The position numbers and the translations under genes are program-made. 64,000 nt of DNA from a bacterium (GTDB taxonomy: Bacteria; Zhuqueibacterota; QNDG01; JAFGCO01), in NCBI GenBank assembly GCA_016930535.1, contig JAFGGN010000046.1, forward strand, positions 1 to 64,000, given 5' to 3'. Of this stretch, positions 36,701 through 44,003 are shown one piece after another. The notes below the pieces were generated by a model. That model was not told the origin of the DNA and made no database searches. It saw only the letters and a list, made by a program, of their open reading frames with translations. Positions within the stretch are counted from its first letter, which is position 1. Every line of letters starts with the position of its first letter.

Positions 36701-36762
36701 GCCCCGGTCATCACAGCAACGATCCCTGCCTTAGAGAGCATGCGCTTTTTATTGGTTTTCAT
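33760..36762 (-). CDS. Secreted GH2-family glycoside hydrolase
   Basis: A 1000-residue protein. A signal peptide ends near VFAQ, followed by an Ig-like segment (about 30-110). Then come the GH2 sugar-binding, immunoglobulin-like and TIM-barrel domains: YWFRKTFKAPG, WLNGVQIADTS, GGNWVIDMMLNW, acid/base Glu in LWCGGNEGPN (about residue 600) and nucleophile Glu in GFSSEIGPSG (about 659). C-terminal beta domains end the protein. The closest groups by motif are beta-mannosidases and exo-beta-D-glucosaminidases, and the substrate cannot be fixed from sequence. The start at 36762 is chosen because AGAAGGTG lies just upstream and it opens the signal peptide. It is 39 nt after mntP. Confidence 0.85.
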   Translation of the reverse strand: MKTNKKRMLSKAGIVAVMTGAISGVFAQVVPQPLLPVDHAVLNTNAPTLVWSMADADSYLVEVDGRILDRLHGGRDRTGIFPLSFGSHTWRVIAAGPEKREPGPAATFTVEDRPAGELPPGAQHLRDGWQVRSSVFAGMDGRKLSSAVDPSQSWYETSVPVTVLSALVRNGLYPNPYVGVNNLKIPDLSDTFNEKQDLLKYSHIPGRNPWKQPYWFRKTFKAPGSFRDRTLILNLTEVNYKALIWLNGVQIADTSEIKGMERRFRLNVTRHIRFDRENILAIAVYPPDHPGEPSPPPRSFTDHPGRNMGADGRISLDYTKWDAMGWDWQPAVRDRDMGITDEVFLSAVGPVEIRDPYIAAQLPLPDTSFAYIRIAMTLVNHTGKPRQGVLKLSVCSIGHDDPPVHFDWPVSLEPDELQDLRLTPDDIGALKLEHPRLWWPADWGKPDRYRFAAALEIDGRSSHEVSAVFGVRDIQTFMGSRERVFRINGHDCFMKGGNWVIDMMLNWTASRYIQEMQFSSLCHMNIQRIWGPTGVPPDILFKAADSLGIMIWQDFLNDFWGTFNNNPELKPEKSLFYACSGDIIKKLRNHPGLVLWCGGNEGPNQYESLIMHDLLPQYDPWGGRPYLRISNGDGLHGGGPYHTIRPVEYFQHDLVTGFSSEIGPSGVPVLGSLTKFLPELGISYDEEKFPMYGDWGYHDATERGQWDPRKFSHYDNILRQDYSPPAARDMAGVADYAAKAQLVNYDGYRAVVEAVNQDLWTASSGFALWKFNASWPSLTWQLFDWYMVPNAGFHAVQNACRPVHVQWNRDSGSVSVINTGLDAFDSGRLTASVLDAGCATVWNRTADVSVAANSALQTDWTVPAPGGLEFVVLVLSDTQDKTVSKNVYWRHPDNKFFELFNLPRVRVNVQRDTLTHGPLACIRVRVTNPDKQPAFFLSLNVTDKRSGEPVVPLAFTDNYITLLPGETETIDLFCPSAAFSADQVLIWEGVNVEAGELPVQ

Positions 36763-36801
36763 AATCACCTTCTGCTGAAAGGACATCGGTCCGTCATGCT
36801 G

Positions 36802-37362
36802 TTAAAACCACAAATGCTCCACCAGTATCTTGATGCCGATACTGATCAGAACCAGACCGCCTGCACGTTCGACGGTTTTACCGCAGAAATGCCCGAACCG
36901 GTCGCCGAGATAGACACCCCCGAAACTCACGATAAAGGTCACCACGCCGATGACGATCACGGGCAGCCACAGCCTGACCTGCAGAATTGCCAGGCTGAGG
37001 CCGACGGCCAGCGCATCGATGCTGGTGGCAATGGAAAGCATGAGCAATGTGCCGAAAGCCAGCGGATCGTGTCTTGTACCGCAGGATTCCAGACTGTTCG
37101 ATTCAACGATCATTTTAATGCCTATAAAGGCAAGCAGGCCGAAAGCGATCCAGTGATCCACCTGCTCGATATAGACTTTCAATGTCAGGCCCGCGAGCCA
37201 TCCGACAAGCGGCATAACAGCCTGAAAAAGGCCGAAAAACACGGCGATTTTCAGGGCATTCCTGACGCAGCATCTTTTCAGCGTCACGCCGCTGGCAATG
37301 GACACGGCAAAAGCATCCATGGCCAGGCTGACAGCAACCAGCAGTATTTCAAAAAGCGACAT
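36802..37362 (-). CDS. mntP: Manganese efflux pump MntP
   Basis: A 186-residue protein with six membrane spans in two homologous halves, each with the acidic motif of the family: SLAMDAFAVSIASG and ATSIDALAVGLSLA, plus FIGIKMIVE. It exports Mn2+ from the cytoplasm. No yybP-ykoY riboswitch fits the 75-bp gap upstream. It sits between a PpiC-like lipoprotein gene and the GH2 gene on one strand, an unusual setting for mntP. Confidence 0.92.
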   Translation of the reverse strand: MSLFEILLVAVSLAMDAFAVSIASGVTLKRCCVRNALKIAVFFGLFQAVMPLVGWLAGLTLKVYIEQVDHWIAFGLLAFIGIKMIVESNSLESCGTRHDPLAFGTLLMLSIATSIDALAVGLSLAILQVRLWLPVIVIGVVTFIVSFGGVYLGDRFGHFCGKTVERAGGLVLISIGIKILVEHLWF

Positions 37363-37437
37363 CCATTGCCTTTCGAATGGTCAGGATGAGCATGCGGGCC
37401 GTGCCCGTATCAGGCAAGATGCCGAAGGAGCCAAAGG

Positions 37438-38955
37438 TCATGGATTCCCGCCCATTTCCCTGCCATAGTCAATCAGATGCTCATCCGTGAGCATGGGGAA
37501 CTGCGGTACAATCACAGGATAAGATTCCCATTTCTGAATCACGAACATATCCGTCCGGGTCAGTTGGATCTTCTTCAGCAGATCCGTATCGATCTCGATT
37601 TGACTGCTGTATTTTTTCTGCAGGGAACGCACATATGGATTCAGGTCATTATGAAGCACGGTCATGTAATTCCGGATAAAATCGTCCTTTTTCCCTGCAT
37701 TCTGCAGCCAGGAATTGCGGTAATACCGCGCCACGATGGCATCCTGCCACATCATTTCGGCCCGCTCGACCCACGGATGTTTATCCAGGCCTTTTTGATA
37801 GGCTTCATCTGTCAGAAAGCGGTCCCTGACCATGTCCACGATGGCCAGTTGGAGCTGTCCTGGAAATTCACGGTTTGAAAAGCGCCGTTTTCGGAACACA
37901 AGCGGATGGGATCGGAGCATGTCGTAAAAATTGCGGACACTGAACACCTGGCCGTCCAGTGTAAAGAGCGGTGCCGACTGCAGGGCTTCTTCCCGGTCGG
38001 GCAGGCCGGAAATCATCGTGGAATCCGAATCCAGCCCCTGACGGTCCCAGAACTGATCGTTGAACATGTCCTTTTTATCCTGATCCTGAAAATGATACTG
38101 CTCCGCGAAAATATCCGCCAGCCTGTAAAATGTCTCCTCCTGAAATTCGATCCGCTTGCCCTTCATGATTTTTCTGATATGGCTGTCCCAGAGCACTGTC
38201 GCCTTTTTCAGAGTAAGATCCTGTCTCACCTTTCGCCATCGTTCCTGTACATCCGGTTCCGTAAACACTTTCTGATCGGTCCAGCCGTTGATGCGCATAA
38301 ACAGGATCTGCCCGTTTTCAAGCGTTACGGGGCCGATCACCGTACTGTCCTTCAATACCGTGGAAAACAGGGCCGCTTCGATCGCAGGATCCTCCTCAGA
38401 GACCCAGGCCACTTCGCGGTCCGGCAGGGGCTGATCCCCGAAATACTGCCCGAACACCGATTCGAACCGGTCCGGATTCCTGTTCAAAATAGATTCGATA
38501 TCCGCGGCCGCGCCGCTGTCAGGTACGGTAAAATATGCGACATGATATTTCCTTCCGGCGATTTTGAAAGCGGCACTCAGCTCTTCCTCATCGAGCCGGA
38601 CACGGTCATAGGCCTCCTGAGCGTACAGCAGTTTTCTCATGGCCTGTTCCCGCCTGCCCCTGACAAAGGCCTGAAACCGTTCGCTCTGCATCAGCGCATT
38701 CTCCCCGCCGGCTTCCAGGGCCATGAGTTTTTCCGCGATCAGTGAATTCAGGATGATTTTTTTATGAATGATGTTGTCGCCGAATTTACAGTAATCCGGA
38801 CGTATGGTATATTCTGCGCGCCGGATGAACTCGTTTTTCGAAATCGTGCGGTCCCCGATCCGTGCGATGATCGTTTCCGCAGCCGTTTCCGTTTTTCTGT
38901 GACAGCCGGCGAGCACGATCAGAATACAGCCCGCCCCGATGATGATTTTCCTCAT
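37438..38955 (-). CDS. PpiC/SurA-like lipoprotein (peptidyl-prolyl isomerase family)
   Basis: A 505-residue lipoprotein with lipobox LAGC at residues about 15-18. A SurA-like N-terminal helical part (IARIGDRTISKNEFIRRAEY) is followed by a parvulin-like domain (about 140-240: YHVAYFTVPDSG, EVAWVSEEDPAIEAAL) and a long helical C-terminal half. It is likely a chaperone for outer-membrane proteins. It lies just downstream of the terminated TonB/PorV operon, on the same strand. Confidence 0.72.
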   Translation of the reverse strand: MRKIIIGAGCILIVLAGCHRKTETAAETIIARIGDRTISKNEFIRRAEYTIRPDYCKFGDNIIHKKIILNSLIAEKLMALEAGGENALMQSERFQAFVRGRREQAMRKLLYAQEAYDRVRLDEEELSAAFKIAGRKYHVAYFTVPDSGAAADIESILNRNPDRFESVFGQYFGDQPLPDREVAWVSEEDPAIEAALFSTVLKDSTVIGPVTLENGQILFMRINGWTDQKVFTEPDVQERWRKVRQDLTLKKATVLWDSHIRKIMKGKRIEFQEETFYRLADIFAEQYHFQDQDKKDMFNDQFWDRQGLDSDSTMISGLPDREEALQSAPLFTLDGQVFSVRNFYDMLRSHPLVFRKRRFSNREFPGQLQLAIVDMVRDRFLTDEAYQKGLDKHPWVERAEMMWQDAIVARYYRNSWLQNAGKKDDFIRNYMTVLHNDLNPYVRSLQKKYSSQIEIDTDLLKKIQLTRTDMFVIQKWESYPVIVPQFPMLTDEHLIDYGREMGGNP

Positions 38956-39028
38956 TCAATGTCCTTAATTATACGGGACCGGGTAATGCGAAGGCTCTAT
39001 CGCTCCTCCAGTCCCGCCCTGCTTCTCA

Positions 39029-39076
39029 AAAAGAATAAAATCACCCCCCTTCCGGATCAGACGGAGAAGGGGGGTG
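39029..39076 (-). terminator. Intrinsic terminator after the porV-like gene
   Basis: Stem CACCCCCCTT/AAGGGGGGTG, extended by CCG/CGG across a small bulge. The minus strand continues as ATTTTATTCTTTTT. It closes the TonB receptor operon. Confidence 0.75.
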
Positions 39077-39122
39077 TCAGTCAAAAAACGCGATCGGGCT
39101 TCAGCCGAAAATACATCAACAA

Positions 39123-40184
39123 TTAAAAATCGATGCCCAGTTCATAACAATGTACATTGCCGAGAATACCGATGTCCTTGAATGCATAATTGACCTGAAG
39201 CGATGAGGTGCGGTTCACGTGCATGATGAATCCGCCTCCGAACGTCGGCCCGTATTCCGATCTGTCCAGGAAGATGGCCTTTTGCCCGCCTCTCAGGAAA
39301 ATTTCACCGAGACCCGGCAGTTTCACCGCATATTCTCCGCCCACGTTCACGGATTCGGAGTTGTTGTTCGGATGCAGCGCATCCGCGGCCAAAGTCAGCC
39401 TGTGTCCGGAAGTTTTCAGCACATTCAGCGAAAACCCCACGCGGAAAATGAGCGGAAGTTCCCAGGCGTTCAGGCGGTATGCACCGCGGGAATTCTGGAA
39501 ATTACCCTTGACATCCGGGTAGGGATCGATCGGGGCCAGCAAATCGATGCCGTCAAACCGCATGCGGCTGCCGTAATTGGCGATGCTCATGCCGATGACC
39601 ATGCCGTCTTCACGGTTTCCTGTTGGCGAAAAGAATCCCGTGCTCACAAGCACGCCCAGGTCCGCGGCAAGGGCGCTCGCACTGCTGTGCCAGATCTGGG
39701 TGCGGACGTATTTCAACGCGGCACCGAACGAGAACCACTGCACGAGCCGACGGCTGTAGGCAAGGCTGAATGCAAAGTCGCTCGGACTGAACGATTCTCC
39801 GGTCCCTTCGGGATTCTCCACGGTGGTCACATCCATGCTGCCGTATCCGAGATAACTCACGCCGAGCGCCACCGTTCCCACGCTGGGGAGGGACAGACCG
39901 GTCGAAAAGAAGGTCAGATTCGTATTGGCGATCCACGGCTGGTATGCCACCATCACGGCGTTCCGGTCCATCATGCCGAGTCCGGCCGGATTCCAGTACA
40001 GGGATGAAAGATCCCTGGCCACAGCCACGTACGCATCGCCCATGGCTGTGCCGGCGCTTCCCATGCCGATTTCAAGGAAACTGGCAGTGGTGGTGCCAAC
40101 CCGGTTTTTCACCTGGGACAGACCCGGTATCGCGGTCAGCAAAACAATGCCCAGGATGATTGCAGTATATGTTTTCCATCTCAT
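39123..40184 (-). CDS. PorV/PorQ-family outer-membrane beta-barrel protein
   Basis: A 353-residue protein with a signal peptide ending near PGLSQ, then the family motif FLEIGMGSAGTAMGDAYVAVARDLSSLYWNPAGLG and amphipathic beta strands to a C-terminal Phe (CYELGIDF). PorV is the shuttle or outer-membrane component of type IX secretion in Bacteroidota, and relatives occur across the FCB group. GAGG lies 7 nt before the ATG at 40184, preferred to an ATG two codons earlier. It is third in an operon with the large secreted protein and the TonB receptor. Confidence 0.88.
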   Translation of the reverse strand: MRWKTYTAIILGIVLLTAIPGLSQVKNRVGTTTASFLEIGMGSAGTAMGDAYVAVARDLSSLYWNPAGLGMMDRNAVMVAYQPWIANTNLTFFSTGLSLPSVGTVALGVSYLGYGSMDVTTVENPEGTGESFSPSDFAFSLAYSRRLVQWFSFGAALKYVRTQIWHSSASALAADLGVLVSTGFFSPTGNREDGMVIGMSIANYGSRMRFDGIDLLAPIDPYPDVKGNFQNSRGAYRLNAWELPLIFRVGFSLNVLKTSGHRLTLAADALHPNNNSESVNVGGEYAVKLPGLGEIFLRGGQKAIFLDRSEYGPTFGGGFIMHVNRTSSLQVNYAFKDIGILGNVHCYELGIDF

Positions 40185-40217
40185 GATCATGCCTCACTTT
40201 TCCTTTGACTTTCGGGA

Positions 40218-43200
40218 TTATTTGATGACCGCAAATTTGCCGATTTTTTCCAGCTTGGTTTTCGTATCCTTGACATGGTATACATACACGCCGGCTGCGA
40301 TTTCAAGCCCCTCATGGCTGCGCAAATCCCAGTGAATGATCCCTGTTGCAGCGTCACCCAATCCGCCGTAGGAAACCAGGCCGTCTTCAGGAACACGAAT
40401 TTCATCGATAAATATCCCGCTGATCGTGAATATTTTAATCACGCATTGCTCGGGCACATGGGTGAACATGATACGGCGCCGCTGATTGAGTGTGGAATAC
40501 TGCAGCGCGGGTTCCATCATATTGGTGGCGATATAGGGATTGGGCACCACCTTCATGTTTTTCATGTCATCCCTGACCGCCGCTTTTGTATCGGACTTCG
40601 TGCTTTCGACACTGAAACGATAGACATCATCATGCCAGAACGGCCGTCTGAATTTCACCCAGAACACATCGCCCGGCTGGGGCTCGACCATCATGCTGTC
40701 GCTGAAATCCAGTTCGAATACCGAATCCGCCCAGCGGTCGCCTCCTGTCAGCACGCCGCAGATGATCCGGTCCGTGGCCAGATTCACTTCACCCACCTTG
40801 CTCATGTCGTCTTTTACGATAACGACTTCGATCAGCTCCGGCAGATAGGTTGTGTCCCCGTTATCGATTTCAAACCGTGTCGAATCCACATGGTTCATGT
40901 TTTCGACGATGAACGGAATGACCGCATCGGTCACCATGTAATCTTCGTCGATTTTATCACCGTTCGCGCCGTAAATCGTCCCCTTGGTCACCCGGGGCTG
41001 ATAGCGGGGTTCGCCTTCATTCAGAAACCGGACCCGGTAATCCCAGGCATAGTATATGAAATCAGCACTGTCCAGAGTCACTGTCACGGGGATCAGCGGA
41101 TTTTCCGGCATCCATCCCGTATTCCGGTAATCGAGCTGCGCTTTCCGCACATCCGCATCGATGGTCAGGCGCATGCCGTCGAAAAGTCCGGTCGGCCTGG
41201 GATCCGTGGTGATGTAGTATCCGCCCGTATCGTCATAGATGCGTCCGTCCATGAGCACCGTGCTGTAATTCTTGGGCTTGATGTTCCCCTGATAGTCCGT
41301 CATCGCTATGTCTTCGTACACCTGCGACCGGTCGCCGTTCTTGATACGGTATACGCGGAGACCGCTTGCGTAATAATCCACACCGTGCGACCAGTAGCGG
41401 CGCTGTTTCTGCCGGATGATGGTGTCTTCGAATTCCACTTCATATACGGCGCCGTTCCGCACGGAATCATACAGTACGATTTCAGGCGTAATACGGCCGT
41501 GACCCCGCATCATCGAATTGGCCTCGTCCACGGTGACGGAATCGGTGATACTCGAGCCGGCTGCATCCGGACCCGGCGTCACAATCACCATGTTCTTCGG
41601 CATCGAAACGATGTTGTCACTCTGATCCAGCTCAGGAACCGCATCCGTAATCGAGGGCAGGAATCCGACGATATCCTGAAGGCCCTCCTGGGCCGCTGTA
41701 ACATCCCGTCTGAGGGAATCCGGATGAATGCCATAATCGTACGCGACCAGGCCGTAGTAATAGGTCACGCCGTTCTCCACCTCATCATCGATGTAGAAAT
41801 GCTGAAGCCCCGTATCGTCACCCAGATAAAATGCCTGGCCGCCGATGTCATCCAGGTTGTAATCCGTATATCCGGTGATGCCGTCCTTGACGTCGCATTG
41901 AAAGATGGCCGTTTTGAAACGGGGATTTCCATAACTGTCCGTGATGGTTTCCGCATCGCTGAACAGCTTGTCCGTGGCCTTCATGAGTTTGTAGCCTTCG
42001 AAATCGTTCTTGTTGTTCAGAAGCGGTTCACGCGTGAACCGGTCCGAAACATCGTCCCAGGTCAGCACCACGCGCCGGTCCATGGCAACGGCCTTCAGGG
42101 TGGGCCTGAGCGGAGCGGACGTAAACTGATAATCCCGCTCATAGATGATCTGCACCACTTCCTTCTGTTTGAACAGGGCCGGAGCCGCATGCGCATCGCC
42201 GTTGAGCCCTTCCAGGGGATCGTAGGCATGCACCTCGGCCATTGAAATGCGCTCGGTCTGCCCGCGTTTGAGCGGGAAAATTCCGGATGCAAACACTTCG
42301 ACCAGGTTGGATACGGCTTCGCCGCCGAATTCAACCAGGGAATCCACGGTCATCACCTCGAACATGGACTGATCACCGTAGAACCAGTGATAGCCCGAGC
42401 CGTCCCCGGGATTGGCCGAAAACGGATGTTTGGTCCGCTCGCTGATCGGGAACAGCTGAAAGGCCGTCAGACCCAGCATGTCCGATTCGGTCACATCCGT
42501 GGCATTGAAATTGGGCTCGCACTGATCCGCATTCTTATAACTCGGCCTGCCGTCCGTTTCACCCTCGTCCTTCATTTCGGGGCGCCAGCCCAGTTCGTTG
42601 GGCCCGAATCCGTCGATACCTACATCGTCGCCGGCAAATTCACCGAAATCATACTCGCCGTTTCCGTTGTCATCGGAGAAGGGACGCCAGTCCTGATCCT
42701 CGTCCCCTGACCAGTGATCCCTGAGGTCTTCAGGCTGTTTGTTATACGTCTCGAGAAACCATGTCAGATTGGTGATGCCGTCCATCGGTCCGATCAGAGT
42801 TCCCGCAGGATCCGACCAGCCGGGAGGCATGTCGCGCCGCTCATCGGTCAGTCCGTCCATGTCATTGTCCAGACCGTCTTCATAAATACCCGGACTCTCT
42901 AAAAACGCGAATCCCATGGCGCCCGTGCGGTAGCTTCCCACGCCGGATCCGCTGATATCCCAGGAATAGGCCATATCGAGCCTCACATCGAATGCGCCGA
43001 GCTCATCATCCCCGTCCGCACCGCCGATCCCATTATCCACCCAGTACCCGAATGCCACTTCGTTGAGATTGTAGTTGGACGTGTTGGCAATGTTGTATTC
43101 CCAGAAAATGGCATCCTGGGCCTCGAGTGCGCGCCACTGATACCCTCTCTGCGCCACACGGATGCCGACGCCGCCCCAGGGTTTGCCGCGTCCGATGCTG

Positions 43201-43967
43201 ACGTTCGGCCGCCTGTCGCCGATTTTTTCACCGTCTCTCGGATAATAGGCTTCGGGAAACGCATCTTCGAAATACTCCTGATCCTGGGCGTCATTGGCCA
43301 CAAAATAACATTCCAGATCAGCCTGGGACGGATCGAGTTCCGTACCGCGGCCGAAACGTCCGTGAAAGTATCGCTGCATCACGCCCTCTTCATCGGGCTC
43401 GGGCGGATAGAGCAGCCCGCCGGCTCCCGGCCAGCCATTCTGCGGCCAGGAATCCGGATCGTCTGAAATCGCCGGGCTTTCATCCGTATTCGTGATCCCT
43501 TCATTGAAATAACCGGGAACCGGGTACAGGCCGTAACTGATATCGCCTTCCTCGTTGTAATCCATTTCTTCCCGGTAATTGGTTTGCAGAAAATAAAGCG
43601 TGTCCAGCACGCCCTGCGTGGCCGTGTTCCAGTTCTGAATTGTGTTCCAGTCGTCCACCGGAATGGTGTCGTTTTTCAGATACACACGGGCCGAAATCAT
43701 GAGTGCGATACCGTCCGACATTTTCACGCCATCCAGCGTATTGGGCCATTTGCTGGCAAACGGATCTGCACCCGTGCCCCAGTCTGAAAGTTCCGTGGAA
43801 TTTCTGAACTGAAGCCGGACACGGTTGCCGTCCATCACGCCGTAACGGATCAATCCTCGGTCGCCTGCCGGATCGTCGGGTCCGTCATAATCACGTCCCT
43901 GGCCCCATAACAACGCGGCCGCGCCGAGCATGACGACGACAGTAAATTGATAGAGATTTATCTTCAT
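40218..43967 (-). CDS. Very large secreted protein with C-terminal sorting-like domain
   Basis: A 1249-residue protein with a signal peptide (MLGAAALLWGQG). The body is rich in Asp, Gly and Tyr with Asp-rich loops (DNDMDGLTDE, DDNGNGEYDFGEFAGDD) suggestive of calcium binding, and fibronectin-like segments (TLKAVAMDRRVVLTWDDV). The C terminus (NPYIATNMMEP..., KIFTISGIFIDEI, GVYVYHVKD) looks like a FlgD/T9SS-type domain. I know of no enzyme matching it. It sits between the TonB receptor and PorV genes with gaps of 36 and 33 nt. Sets of this kind recur in uncultured FCB lineages. Confidence 0.72.
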   Translation of the reverse strand: MKINLYQFTVVVMLGAAALLWGQGRDYDGPDDPAGDRGLIRYGVMDGNRVRLQFRNSTELSDWGTGADPFASKWPNTLDGVKMSDGIALMISARVYLKNDTIPVDDWNTIQNWNTATQGVLDTLYFLQTNYREEMDYNEEGDISYGLYPVPGYFNEGITNTDESPAISDDPDSWPQNGWPGAGGLLYPPEPDEEGVMQRYFHGRFGRGTELDPSQADLECYFVANDAQDQEYFEDAFPEAYYPRDGEKIGDRRPNVSIGRGKPWGGVGIRVAQRGYQWRALEAQDAIFWEYNIANTSNYNLNEVAFGYWVDNGIGGADGDDELGAFDVRLDMAYSWDISGSGVGSYRTGAMGFAFLESPGIYEDGLDNDMDGLTDERRDMPPGWSDPAGTLIGPMDGITNLTWFLETYNKQPEDLRDHWSGDEDQDWRPFSDDNGNGEYDFGEFAGDDVGIDGFGPNELGWRPEMKDEGETDGRPSYKNADQCEPNFNATDVTESDMLGLTAFQLFPISERTKHPFSANPGDGSGYHWFYGDQSMFEVMTVDSLVEFGGEAVSNLVEVFASGIFPLKRGQTERISMAEVHAYDPLEGLNGDAHAAPALFKQKEVVQIIYERDYQFTSAPLRPTLKAVAMDRRVVLTWDDVSDRFTREPLLNNKNDFEGYKLMKATDKLFSDAETITDSYGNPRFKTAIFQCDVKDGITGYTDYNLDDIGGQAFYLGDDTGLQHFYIDDEVENGVTYYYGLVAYDYGIHPDSLRRDVTAAQEGLQDIVGFLPSITDAVPELDQSDNIVSMPKNMVIVTPGPDAAGSSITDSVTVDEANSMMRGHGRITPEIVLYDSVRNGAVYEVEFEDTIIRQKQRRYWSHGVDYYASGLRVYRIKNGDRSQVYEDIAMTDYQGNIKPKNYSTVLMDGRIYDDTGGYYITTDPRPTGLFDGMRLTIDADVRKAQLDYRNTGWMPENPLIPVTVTLDSADFIYYAWDYRVRFLNEGEPRYQPRVTKGTIYGANGDKIDEDYMVTDAVIPFIVENMNHVDSTRFEIDNGDTTYLPELIEVVIVKDDMSKVGEVNLATDRIICGVLTGGDRWADSVFELDFSDSMMVEPQPGDVFWVKFRRPFWHDDVYRFSVESTKSDTKAAVRDDMKNMKVVPNPYIATNMMEPALQYSTLNQRRRIMFTHVPEQCVIKIFTISGIFIDEIRVPEDGLVSYGGLGDAATGIIHWDLRSHEGLEIAAGVYVYHVKDTKTKLEKIGKFAVIK

Positions 43968-44003
43968 AACCGTATTTCCCTTTTTTTTCTAAGTATTCTG
44001 ATT

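Noticed and set aside
37363..37437. A yybP-ykoY manganese riboswitch before mntP
   Set aside because: The gap is only 75 bp and lacks the conserved element.
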